From Chromera velia (taxonomy: Eukaryota > Sar > Chromeraceae): a DNA stretch of 36,499 nucleotides. The stretch is from the NCBI GenBank assembly GCA_018398765.1, contig JAHBMJ010000093.1:1-36499 (forward strand). The letters run 5' to 3'. The notes under the pieces were generated by a model, which saw only the letters and a program-made list of their open reading frames with translations, was not told the origin of the DNA and made no database searches. A program made the translations under genes and the position numbers. Positions 21,922 to 34,503 of the stretch are shown piece after piece; within the stretch, counting starts at the first letter, position 1; the number at the start of each line of letters is the position of its first letter.

Positions 21922-22839
21922 TCAAGCAACCCAAGTCCTTCCGTTCTTAGAGCACGAGAAAATGTCCAGACCCAGACAGATAGCATCGTCACAGGGCTCA
22001 ACCTCCTCCCTCACGCGGGGGAAGTCGTGGCGGTATCCGCCGGCAGCCCAGCCGGTGAAGGAGTGTGTGACTGTCGCAGAGCGCTTGCAGCCCATGAACA
22101 CCTGGAACGTCAAGGTTGTCCCTCTGGTGCATCTGCAAACAGATCGCAGCAAGGGGGGGGGATCCAGAGAGACGGCAAGAAAGAAAAGTCCTGGTCTTCA
22201 TCTGTCTCTCTTGCTCTTCCCTGCATGATAGGTGATTCCACGGAGAAGCAAGGCAGTAGACAAGCCATATGTGTGCAATGTCTGAACGCCTATACAGGCG
22301 CCTACAGGCCCTGACTTCAGACAATGAAGAGGAGCAAAGGAAGGCAGGCAGACAGGCAGGCAGACAGACAGGCAGACAGACAGACAGGCAGGCAGACAGA
22401 CAGGCAGGAACACACCTGATGACCACAGAGCACCCACGGGGAGGAGCCCCTGCAGCACCGTTGGGGTAGAAGTCCAGTTCGATTCTGCAAACAGTCCACG
22501 AACGATGGATGCACTCCACCACACACTCAGTCAGTCATTCCCTCGGTCTCTCACTCCCTCACTTACTCATCTTTCATTGCATTTGCTGATTGACTTGTCT
22601 GGAGTCACACGGCGCAGCATCATTGCAAGAGGGGAGAGAGAGAGAGAGAGAGAGAGAGAGGTAGGTAGGTAGGTAGGTAGGTAGGGAGGGAGGGAGGGAG
22701 GGCGGGAGGGCGGGAGGGCGGGAGAAGGGGTGGAGGGGGGGGGAGATAAGAAAAGGAAAGGGAAGGGAAGAAACAAGGCAAGGAAAGGAAGAAAGAAGAA
22801 AGAAAGAAAGAAAGAAAGAAAGGAAGAAAGGAAGGAAGC

Positions 22840-22870
<31 letters not shown>

Positions 22871-24695
22871 GAAGAAAGGAAGGAAGCAAGAAAGAAAGAA
22901 AAGAAGGAAGGAAGAGGAAAGGAAGGACAATTGGAGGAAGGAGAAAAGCGAACGAAAGAAAAAGGCCTTCAGAATCACAAAAGAGGCCTCAAACAAAGAG
23001 AATTAAGAGAACAGAAGAGAAGAAGGCAGACAGACCTCTCGATGGGCAGCCTCACACACTTTCGAGTCGGGGACGAGAGGCACGCTAGGGGAGACACCGT
23101 TCTGAATTTCGAAGTCATGCCGAAGATTCTCCACTCGATCCTTTCGCATCTCCCAGGGCAGAAGGAGGGCACGCAGGGAGCGACGCAAGGGGAGAGGCAG
23201 GGGGAAGGTGCGCAGGGGGAGACGCACGGCGAGACGCACGGAGGGCAAGTCACGAGGCAGTCAATCCGCGACTGCAGCAAAAAACAGAATTGAAGAGGGT
23301 AAGCAGATGAAAAAAAAGTATTAACATGATCGCAGGGTGTCAGTCAAACAAGATCCCCTGACAGAGGCATTGAAGCCGATGTTCGTATGAGACCCACACA
23401 CTGCAGTACTTACTGTTTCTGACGCACGCCCCTGGATTGCAATTCCTTTCTTGACTCTATTCCTTGATCAAATCACTAGGCCAATCGCCCAAGGAAAGAC
23501 ACAGCCTCCCCAACGCGAAGGCGCACTTCTCTCTCTAAGGACACCATGTTTATTTTGCCGGAGGACATCAAGGGTCTCTCTATCTTGCTCTTTCCTTCCC
23601 AGGCGGGCTTTTGATTTGACCTCACAGTTCCTCTCCTACCGAAAGCCCCTTGGGTCAAGGCAGGATCCGATCACTGCTGTTCCAATCACACGCGTGCCCC
23701 CATCAAACCATTTGTTGCCCTCTAAGGACAGAGTCTTCACCAAACTGTTTAGGTTCACTTCACTCCCTGTTGTTCCTTCTGTCCCGTTTGACTTCTTAAG
23801 GACCATCCCTCCCTGCAGGACCCAAATCTCCTTTTGTCATTCATAACGTATACACTCACACACGCGCACGCACCTGGAGCTTGCAGTTCTCCTCCTCGAG
23901 TCTCGCGTTGTCGACCTTCAGCCTGCTGGTCTCCACATCCAAGGCACTCACCTCCGTCCTCAAAGTGGCCTCAGACTTTTCGGCTTCAGCAGAGGTCAGC
24001 TGCACGATCGGATAAATCGGGCCCCCGAAAGGTATTTTGGGCACTAGGAGCACGCATGGAGAATCACACGACTGATCAATCCTTTTCTCTTCATGCGCTT
24101 CTGTGTATGGGAGCTGCATGCCGACAGAAGAAACTTCGAAGCGACTCTTCTTTCAGGCTACCTTCAGACACATACAGATTCTCGGCTATTCCCACACACC
24201 TGCGTTTCTGTGAAGAGAAGAGAATGCAGTACAAGAATGCCCTATCTGCATGAGGCCCTGAGCAGAAAAGAGGAAGGCCGAGGAGAACCGGTAACGAAGG
24301 TCAGAGGCGAGGTGATGGACGGGTGGATGGACGTATATATGCAGGGACACAATATATAGTGCTTGCGTGGACTCGATCCCCCCGAGGTGTTTGCCTTCGC
24401 ACATCGAGGAACTCACCTTCAGGGCTCTGACGTCCCTCTCGAGGGTGTCAAGCTTGTCGAGAAGGACGTCGTTTCTGGTCTTCAACTGGGCATTCTCGAG
24501 GGATACAGAGTCGTAGGCAGTGGAGATATCCTCAATCCTCCTGTCTGCCTCGCGAGCAATGATCTCTGCACGCACGCGGTGCATGTCGCGGATATCGTCC
24601 CAGACGGACTTGGGTCTCCCGAGGCTGGGAGAGGCCAGCGCCAGGTCACGGTAGAGAGAGGACATCGGACGTGGAGATGGTGTCCGGAGGCTCAT
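21922..24695 (-). CDS. gene A: coiled-coil protein with MATH/TRAF-like C-terminal domain, 5 exons
   Basis: Proposed exons on the minus strand are 24695-24417, 23999-23874, 23149-23058, 22484-22416 and 22132-21922 (stop TGA). They total 777 nt, 258 aa, and all four junctions keep phase (0, 0, 2, 2). Donors are GTGAGT, GTGCGT, GTGTGA and GTGTGT; acceptors end GCAG except exon 3 (GGGAG). Residues 1-30 are Ser/Pro-rich. About 30-165 form heptad-rich coiled coil (RRIEDISTAYDSVSLENAQL; LKVDNARLEEENCKLQ). The last ~95 residues are beta-rich (KVIELDFYPNG, LTFQVFMG, GYRHDFPRVREEV, DDAICLGLDIFS), like a MATH/TRAF fold, which binds partner peptides. Function is unknown; scaffold or oligomeric adaptor is an inference. 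The start is the first ATG after an in-frame TGA at ~24752. An upstream exon using the TTTTAACAG acceptor cannot be excluded. Confidence 0.65.
22341..22413. repeat. (CTGC/CTGT)n array at the intron 4 donor of gene A
   Basis: On the coding (minus) strand the intron begins GTGTGTTCCTGCC at 22415, and the CTGT/CTGC tetranucleotide array follows within ten bases. Confidence 0.95.
22632..22920. repeat. compound polypurine array: (GA)n, (GTAG)n, (GGGA)n, (GAAA)n/(GGAA)n
   Basis: It lies wholly inside intron 3 of gene A (22485-23057). Sub-arrays run in order GA (22632-22660), GTAG (22661-22684), GGGA/GGGC (22685-22720), then GAAA/GGAA/GCAA with a duplicated ~64-bp block (22790-22920). The coding strand is a ~290-nt polypyrimidine run, so the large Leu/Ser/Phe frames here are artefacts. 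Confidence 0.95.
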
Positions 24696-26341
24696 AGAAG
24701 CGGACTCTCGCTGGTTTCTGTTAAAACTCCCTGCGTTGTCGGAGAAGGATCACCTCACTGAGCGTAGCAGTCTTGATTTCCCAAATGACCTGTTTGCACA
24801 GAAGCCCAGAAGTATACATAAAAAGGGTCCAATCCATATAAGCACAGGAAGAAGAACTGCCATTTCGAATCAAGGGAACGATCGATCGATCGCCCGCCCG
24901 CCTGCATGCATTCATGCATGCATGCATGATTTTTTTTTCTTCTTGCTCAGATCGCGCGACTTAATTGCGCGCGGAAGCAACTCTGGCTGAGTGGATCGGC
25001 TCAGTGCATGGCAGTAAGAGACTTCGGCTCCTTTAATTACTCTGAATTGCAAGTGCGCGACTTTCCACTAAAAGTGCAACATTTTTTCTCTTATGACAGG
25101 TTAGGGGGGAGGGGCTGACGGAGTATTTCAAATAAATTGAAAAAAAAAGAGAAAATCATATTGCGGCATTAAAGTTAAGGCACTCAACCTCGAGGTTGTT
25201 CGCGAAGTATTTTATGACACTCACATTTTTAACTTGACCGCTGATCAATGAAAAACCAGCTTATACTGACTGACTGACAGCTAACGAGATATAGCTAGAT
25301 TTATATCTAGATACTAAAACTACGTAGAATTGCATGAATGGAGTCTGTATACGCACAGCAAATACATAGGTTTCGTTTTTGAATGGAAAAATATACGTAC
25401 ACAATCACGTCTAATATACAAAGAATTGATTTAAAAGAGGTTTTCTATTTAAAAAGGTAAAAAAAAGCTGTAGAAATCAGCCATTTTTCATATTGCGGAG
25501 TCAAATTAGGACTAAAAAAGCCTAACTCTATCTGATCTTTACCTAGATCTTTACCTTTTATACCCCCTTATATTATGCATTAACAAAATTGTTTTGCCGT
25601 ATCTTACCATACTTATCTAACTCGTTTACACAATATAAAAAACACTATAGTAGTGGTAACTATACTACTACAATTAATTAAACATTTCAAAAACGAAAAA
25701 ACAATTTGACGTTAACATTCTTAAATGTGTACAGTGTACAGTTAGTAGTTACCTTTAAGCCCGCTAAGACATACAGTCAAAGAACAATCCTCTCAGAGCG
25801 CTTTAATATTGAAGGGTTTTTCCCCGCTAAGATCTGTTTGAATAGACCTTTTATTAAACCCTTTATCGAGACGTGAAGAGAAAAGACGCTTTTACTTTTT
25901 TAAACTCATATGCACACAGCGAAAGATCCATCGGGTCTTCGCATCCGCCTTGTTCCATGTCTTCAAAGACTGGTCTTTCAACGAGAGAAGCAGACATCTA
26001 GTTTCACCCCCGTGTGACGATCTGTCACCAACTCCTCTTCCCTTCACTTTGCGCAGAGTCAACCAGGCAGTTGTCTTTCTGATGAACTCCAGTTCATCGA
26101 AACTTGGATGAAATCCGATGTTAAATAATGTTAAATAGCGTCAGCGTCACATGAATCCATGCAGTGCACTACTCCCCCACTGCCCTTCTTAAATTTGATA
26201 GTTGACAGTCAGTCGTTCTTCACCATTCATTCCTCTTCTGATTCTGCCCCCTTCTTTCTCTCTTCCGTTTATTTTACACAAAAACCCTTCCTTCCCCCAT
26301 TCCCCTTCATTTCAACCCCCCCATGCAGAATTGCAGTCTCC
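24696..26341. other. spacer between gene B stop and gene A start
   Basis: 24800-24930 holds GATC and GCAT palindromic runs; 25080-25870 is AT-rich with no coding signal. Gene A's promoter and gene B's 3' UTR must lie here, since both run on the minus strand. No TATA box or poly-A signal was assigned. Confidence 0.5.
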
Positions 26342-29300
26342 TCACCCTTCAATATCCACAACCTGAGTGCTTCCCTCCGCACCAGAAACAGAGACCGAAG
26401 ATGCAGAGACAGACGATGCACCTGAGACCTCCTCATTGTGGATTCTCTGATCCCATCCTTTCCCACTTCTGTGTCTTCCCCCCTCTCCCCTATTCATTCT
26501 CCTTGCCTCTTTCCTCTGTTCACCTGCCCTCTCTACGACCTCCCTAGTCTCCCGTATCACCCGCTCCTCGTCGTCCTCGGAATCCTCCGCCCCGCTCAGG
26601 TTCCTCTGGGCCCGCCACTCACGCGCCCTCGACTTCATCGCCATCAATTCGTCTCCGTAGATGATCCAGGGGAAACTCCGGGGGGGGGCGGGTGTGCGGT
26701 CTTGACCGTTAACGTCAGCAGTCCGCGCTCTAATCCTGCAGGCATAAAGGAAAGGAAAGGAAAGGCACAAACAGCAAATGCAAGCAAGCAAGACGAGTGC
26801 TTCGATCGATGCGGTAATTTACTTTTTTGGAAACCATAGACTTGACAGTCCGACCGCTCTGCAGGCACAGCAGGAGGTGTGTGGAGGGTTCGGTTGCTTG
26901 AATGAAATTTTTGTCCCTTTGGACCCACCTGGCAGCGAAGCTACTCCTTCTGTACACGTAGATGTAGGCGGCAGAGGCCCTTATCTTTTTCGTCTCATCG
27001 TCCACGTAGACCTGGTCCTCCTTGTTCTTGTACCTGCCCTCCCTGATCGTGTTCACATACAACTCCACCATTCCTTGGACCTGCACACACTCGTTCGCGC
27101 ACTCGTGAATGTATGAAGACATAAATGTGTGCACGCTTGCTTGTACTGATATGGGTGTCTAGAGAGACGAAGACGCGCTCTGCTGCCCTTGCACTTGTCA
27201 ACATCCGGGCAACCACCCATCCATCCATCCTTCAAACCTTCAGTGGAAGCTCATGCTTGAGTATCCCAGCTCCCCTCCTGTCTCTGTGCCTTTTGGAAGA
27301 GCGACGGAGGAATGAATAAATGAATATGGGCTTTGCGATCCCTGCTATCATGCCTGCTTGCCTGCTGCCAACACCACTCTGAGAGAGAGAGAGAGAGAGA
27401 GAGCAGGCAAGAAAGAAAAAAAGAAAAAAGCACTTCACTTGCCTGTGTGAGGACGTCGAACTCCTTCTTCCCCTCCCGGACCTCTGCGTCCTTGGAGATG
27501 CATCCTGCGTGCGTCAAAAACACATACTCAAACAAAGATTCAAGAGAACGGAGATAAGAGGTAAATTCACATACGCATACGAGAAAAAGCACGCACACTC
27601 ACCTTCACATACATACGCGCAAACGGCGGACGCACAGGCAGACAGAGAAACAAAGAGAAAAGACACACACGTCCCACAGAAGGCAAGCGAAGAGGACAAA
27701 TAGAGGGATGAGAGAGGTATCTGCACTCTCTCACCACAACAGAAGAATGAACGAATCAGCATGCCAACCAATAGACGAATAGACAGACAGACAGACCACC
27801 TGATCGGTTGAACCAGCCAACAGACAGACCTGTGAGAAGTTGGGCCTCGTCTGCCACTCCGTACGCTCTGAGGAGGAAAGTCAAATTCTCCTCCCACTGC
27901 TCTGCAAGGGGCCGGACGGCGTCCAGTTCCTCCTCCCATCTGCAGGCAGGCAGACAGTCAGCGTGAGGATTGTAAGGGGCCCCCCAGAACAAGTTTGAGA
28001 AGATGAACAGCAATGCCCACTTTGAATGAAAAGTGGCGTGAGAAACAAACACAGAGGGATTGAGGCAATCGGTTGCTCTCTCTCACATCTTTTTTTTCTG
28101 AGGGTCATGCATGATTTCATTCAGATCGAAAGAAAGATCCTCTGCACGCGCGACTTTAGTTTTGTGAAGTGACTCTGGTCTCGCATCGTTCTCCGATCAG
28201 TGAGCGACAGAGGAGCACACGCAGACAGACAAACAGACAGAAAGACAAACAGACAGACAGACAGACAGAAAGACAGACAGACAGAAAGACAAACAGACAG
28301 AAAGACAGACAGACAGAAAGACAGACAGACAGAAAGACAAACAGACAGACAGAAAGACAGACAAACAGACAGACAGACAGAAAGACAGACAGACAGAAAG
28401 ACAAACAGACAGAAAGACAGACAGACAGACAGAAAGACAAACAGACAGAAAGACAGACAGACAGAAAGACAAACAGACAGACAGACAGAAAGACAGACAG
28501 ACAGAAAGAAAGACAGACAGACAAACAGACAGAAAGACAGACAGACAGACAGACAGAAAGACAGACAGACATGCAGAAAGACAGACAGACATGCAGAAAG
28601 ACAGACAGACAGACAGAAAGACAGACAGACAGAAAGACAAACAGACAGACAGAAAGACAGACAGACAGAAAGACAGACAGAAAGACAGACAGACAGAAAG
28701 ACAGACAGACAGAAAGACAAACAGACAGAAAGACAGACAGACAGACAGAAAGACAGACAGACAGAAAGACAGACAGACAGAAAGACAGACAGACAGAAAG
28801 ACAGACAGAAAGACAAACAGACAGACAGAAAGACAGACAGAAAGACAAACAGACAGAAAGACAGACAGAAAGACAGACAGACAGAAAGACAGACAGAAAG
28901 ACAAACAGACAGACAGACAGAAAGACAAACAAACAGAAAGACAGACAGACAGACAGAAAGACAGACAGACAGAAAGACAGACAGACAGAAAGACAGAAAG
29001 ACAGACAGACCTGGGATGGCACAGATCTCTGTCGACAGCGTTTCCCTTCTCGGCCTCGGTGTACCAATTGGAGCCTAGGTCTTCGGCATCCGCCAGGTCG
29101 TCGTCCTCGTCCTCTGCTTGATCGAGAAGGTCTTGGGGAAGCTCGGGGGGGGGCTTCGTGTCCGGCCATAGCCAGTCGGGCTCCTTCTCATCCTCATCTT
29201 CTTCCTCTTCGTCTTCCCCATCCTCCTCGGGAGGCAAATCTGGATGTCCTGAGTGATGAAACCCATTCGCGTGCAGGGCGTTGTGGGGGTTCGGGGGAGA

Positions 29301-32300
29301 GTTGAAGGGCTCAGAACCTGCGGGAGGGTCAACAAGTTGAACACTGGAGCTTTCTGAGAGTCCGTCAGTAATGCCGTTCTCTCTTCCATTTGGTTGCACG
29401 GACTGCGGGGGAGGGGTCTCAACTCCGTTTCTAGAGTATCGGAAGGAAGTGAGGGAGATCAACAACGATTCGCTCTCGTCGTCCTCTTCCTCTTCGATTT
29501 CTTCCACCTTTCCGACTTCGCCCAGCATATTCTTGAGGACCATTTCTATTGCGAGCATGTCCTCGTCTCTGTAGAGATCGGCCAACTCTGGGTCCTTCAA
29601 GACGAATTCACGTGCACTGGAGACTAGCCGATCCTCCTTCTCATTCCCTTCTACCCCCTCTCCTTCTTCTTCTTCCTTGAAGGGCCGCAACACAGCGCTC
29701 TCCTTTGGCTGGCTCTGGAGGAACCGCACCAAAGGGCGAACTCTGCAAGGGAAAAGAAAAGCAGCCCCCCAAACATGCAGAAATCATTGAAACTCCCTGA
29801 CAAACAGGCAAGCAGACAGATACAGACAGAGCCAGACACAGAGATCCGCACAGAAACACAGACAGACACATAGACATGCGAAGGAGAGAGGGAGGGAGGG
29901 AGGAGAGTGAAACAGAAAGCAGGCCGGGTAATCAATCAATCAAGCAAGCAAGCATGGAAGAGAGAGGAATTAAGTGATCGAGAGCTTTTGACTGACGGAC
30001 CTTTCGTCCAACTCCTCGAGGATCCTTTCCATTGTCTTCTCTTTTCTTTCCTTCTCCTTGTTTCCTTCTATTCCGTTCTCGTTTGAGACTCCTTCGGTGG
30101 GGTGCGGTACGTCCCGCGACTCATCTTGGGACGGAGATGGAACACCGTTTTCTGCCTCAGCGGGGTTCTCAGCTCGACGCTGAGAAGCGGAAGCAGCTTC
30201 CTGTGAGGCGGCCGCTTGTGACGGAGAAGAGGGGGCTGGCGTGCCTTTAGGAGAGGACGCTGGAGGAGAAGGCGACCCATCTTCCTCCTCTACACGATGA
30301 ATCTCTGTATTCATGGAGACTGAGAGCGCATCTAGACGATCAACATCTACGTCTTCTCCTGTCTTCCCTTCTGTCTCCATACTGGGATCCTCCTTGGTTC
30401 TCTCCACGACCTCACAAACAACCCCAACCTTCGGAAGCCTCGATTCACCCGATCGATCTTTCCCTGAGGACCCCGGCATCCCCCCCACGCCATTCACACC
30501 CATCCACCCAGTCCGGGGCGGGCCCTCCATCGGGTCCCCTGCGTTCACGATCGTGACTATTTTCTGCATCTGCGGGCTTGCCTGGCAGTCGAGACCTTTC
30601 AGTACGTCCGCAGTGAGGGGGAAGTAGGATGACTCTTCAGTCCACACGTCCCCCGCTCTCATCCCAAACACCCCGGCACTCACTTCGCGCTCCTCGCGAT
30701 CCTTCTCCAAGGCCTCCGCATCCGAGGCAATGTCGGTCAACTCCCGGCCGTCCACAGACGCAGCGATGGATGCTGACCCGGTCACCGCGCCTCCTTGGGC
30801 AGAGCGAAGATCGCCTTGACGACTTGCGGTTTGCTGTCCGGTGAGCGTCTGTGTGGGTACCCCCGAAGTCGATTGGGTCAAAGAAAGGGCCCAATTGCCC
30901 CCCCCAGTCGAGCCTGAGGGTCCCCCCGTGAATTCAACGGTCGGACGCCAGAAGTCCGGTACCGGTCGAACCATCTCGACGCACGGGTAGTAGTGGACAC
31001 TCTTCCCCCCCTTCTTTTTGGGCACCTTCATATGCAGAGAGCAGGTGTGCATGAGGACCATCTTCAGCCCGAGGTCTCGAGGAACGGACACAAAGCCGAT
31101 CCAGCTGCAAAGAGGGGAGGGGGGGGAAGAGAGAGGGGTGAATCGATGCACAAACATGTAGAAAAAGAAAGAAAGCAAGCAAGAAAGAAAGAAAGAAAGA
31201 AAGCAAGCAAGCAAGCAAGAAAGAAAGAAAGAAAGAGGGAGACTGAAGGAAAGGACAACAGAAGAAACTTTCCAAGACGCAGGGAAAAGACAAACGCCGG
31301 GCGAGACACGAATGTGGAAAAGCCCAGACAGCGAAAGAAAAAGAAAGATCCAGTAATATGCCGAGAAAGACAGACGAATCTCCCTCCCCAAAAGCGCTTC
31401 CTTCCTTCCAAGCGAACGTTCTCCCTCTGAGAAGAGAGAGAGAGGAGAAGACTACAGGGACAGCGGCAAGGTGTACAAGTCAATTCATCCGTTCTTCAGA
31501 AATATACACAAAAAAGGGAACAGGATCCCAACCGAGAGAGCGCCACGTCTCTCTCTTTCTCTCTTTCGCTTGCTGTGCATGTGTGCGGGGGTGGGGTGCG
31601 TGGGTGGCGGGGTGGGGTGGGGTGCGTATGTCGTTAGACACAATTCCTCTCGAGGTTCAAACAAACCGAACTAGCTGACTTGGTGTTATATTCCGAATGT
31701 CGATGGGCTTCTTGAATCCTGCAGGGCCGGTTTGGAGGGATCACGGGGGACGGCGGCGGGGCTGTCATCCTGGGTTCCCCCAGTCTTGCGTTGAGTTCTA
31801 TCAGACGTTCAGGGAGGGCAGCATTCAGAGACCTCAAGAGCTCCTCCTGCAGAAGGGAAACAAAAGAAAACAAAACAAAAAAAGGTGACGCGATCTCACA
31901 GGAACAGATACGTGCGCATATTTCTTCCCGCTCGTTGTCTCTTGACTCTTTTCAGGCCCTGTCTCAGGAATCGCACACGGTCATGCAGTTTTCCGGACAG
32001 TCTGTGCAGACGTTTCCCCCTCTTTGCCTTTCGACCCCCAAGGGATTTTCTCCATAAAGAACAAAAAGAAAAAAGGAACACAAGGATGAGGACAAAAAAA
32101 CAAAACGTGAATAAGCAGCCAGGAAGGGCGTCATCGACTGTGCGTGCGTCACTGCCGAACTTCACAACAGAAAAGGCGACCAACAAGACACCTCTCCATT
32201 GAGCCGACGGCATGTTCATTCTATCAATGCACTCCCTCTTGAGATGCAAACGAGGCAAAAGTTTTTTGCAGAGAATTCCCCTGACGGAAACCTTTCCGTC

Positions 32301-33131
32301 CCTCTCTGTGATGGCACAGAAAGCAGAAAATGAAGAAGAGAAAAAGGTGGACTCCACTTTGCAAACATGGATGAAAGACTTCATTCAGAATACGAAACTA
32401 CGGGCACCCACCTCCGTGACGCATGCTGGCAGGTTTCTGATCTCGATTGTCTCCTCGTTCCTCAGAGCGTGGGCCAGGATTTCACCTGCGTCCGGGGTCC
32501 CTTCTGCACCCCCCAAGCAAGCAAACAATCGATAAACGAATCAAACGAACAGACGGACATTCGATCATTCACTCCCCTTGGACTGCTCTCACGTCATACG
32601 AAGAATACAGTCAAGCGCTGCCGACGTTTTTGCAGAATCAAAGTGAAAGGATGAACAGATGTTTGCAGAATCAAAGTGAAAGGATGAACAGACAACAGAA
32701 GTAGAGGACAAGAGGAGATGAACATGCGTCAACTCTTTGTCGTGAAAACGCTTGGCATGAACACTCCAATGCTAGAGAAATGTGAAAAAGAAGACGAAAC
32801 CTCAAAGAAACAAAAAACCCAACGCACCATGGAGCCAAAAGCCTCTCGTTATCTTTCCTCTTCCCTCCTCCCTATTCCCCGTGACCCGACCAAAACACCC
32901 TCCAATCAAAAAAAGAGAGAGACCCAGGGCAAGCTCGAGAAAGCAGACCAACCAACCGACCAGGAGGACGACGCAAAGCTCCCTTGGCGAATTCTAAATC
33001 CTTTCCGACTGCATGCAGCAAGCAAGAGGGGGGGGAGATGCAACGCAACATATTTTCGAGAGAACCAACACTGACTGCACTGACAAACGACGATACCTTT
33101 TACAGTGTCTTTCTGTCACACACGCACACAC

Positions 33132-33210
<79 letters not shown>

Positions 33211-34437
33211 TCAAGGACACACAAATCAAGGACACACAAACAGCAACAAGAAACGATTAAGGCAAACAAACGGTCAGACAGAAAGACAAGAGGCATGCAG
33301 TTCAACAGACCGTAAGGACAGAGCTCCATATGGACCCGCCCGATTTGGTGGGGGAGCGTGATGCCCCAATCTTGGTCTTTGTTGAGTCGGAGGATGTCTG
33401 CCTTATCAGCGCTCTGCATCCATTCCGAAACGCATAAACCACAAAATGAGTCCCTCAGAGATGCTCTCACTTCTTCACTTTCGGCCGCCAAGCCTTGATG
33501 TGTGTCAATCGTGAGCTTCTTGTAAAGTGAGCCTTTCGTTTCCCTTCCCTTCTATTCACTTTCTGTTCCCTGTCTCCCTTATTCAGTTTGTTTGCTTCAG
33601 TTTTCCCCTACACAGTCGTCTCCTCTGATGTCCGCAAGGGTCCCACAGAAAAAGGACACACGTTGTCACACTGAGGGAGAATGGACCAACAAACAAACAA
33701 AGGATAAAAAACAAACAGACCTCCAGGACCAACATACAAACAAAAGATCAAAGACAAACCTCCAGGACGAACAAACAAACGATCAAAGACAAACCGACCT
33801 CCAGGATCACGAACGCATCGTAGCCGCGCATTGCTCCCGTCTCATTGTCGTAGATCGCTTTGAGAAGGAGGTCCTCCATGCGACCGCAGGTCTGCAGACA
33901 CACAGACAGAGAGACAGACAGACACGCTATGTGGTCTTTTCTTTCCCTGCTTTTTTTCAGAAACACAACAGACAAAAAGAAAGAAAGCAACAAAGACAAA
34001 AAAACATCACGACAATTCAGGCAGACAGACAGACAAACAAACAGACAGACAAGCAAACAGACGGCTAAGTGAGCATCTCGATTCATCCCTCGACCAATGG
34101 TCTTTGCCACTGGCGGATTTGGGGGGCAATTTTTCAGACCCGAACGCGATGGCGAAAGAGAAGGAACAAATGAGACAAAAGGCAGCAAGCGGAAATGATC
34201 GCAAAACGACAAGGGTTGACCGGAGAGAAGACAGAGAAAAACGCGAAAAATCTCTTCAAGGTAGAAAAAAGAACCCCCCCCCTCCCACAGAGAGAGAGAG
34301 AAAGATAGATAGAGAGGGAGGGAGGGAGAGAGAGAGAGGAAGAGAGAGAGGGGGGGAGAGAGAGGGAAAGAGAGAGGGAAAGAGAGAGGGAGAAAGAAAG
34401 AAAGAAAGAAAGAAGGAAAGAAAGAAAGAAAGAAAAA

Positions 34438-34503
<66 letters not shown>

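Noticed and set aside
23036-23057. Exon 3 of gene A ending at the GAG/GTCTGT donor (23036)
   Set aside because: That end is phase 0 and does not fit exon 4; ending at 23058 gives phase 2 and a smooth join into the beta-rich domain. The alternative remains possible if splicing differs.
22567-23293. Leu/Ser/Phe-rich minus-strand and Lys/Glu-rich plus-strand ORFs
   Set aside because: Products of the polypurine microsatellite inside intron 3 of gene A.
28221-29010. CRISPR-like array
   Set aside because: The unit is 4 bp with variants and no spacers; it is a microsatellite in an intron.
28121-29305. Very long overlapping frames (up to 511 codons) of Cys-Leu-Ser-Val and Arg-Gln-Thr-Asp repeats on both strands
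   Set aside because: They are translations of a tetranucleotide array inside a spliced intron; all frames are open because the repeat has no stop codon.
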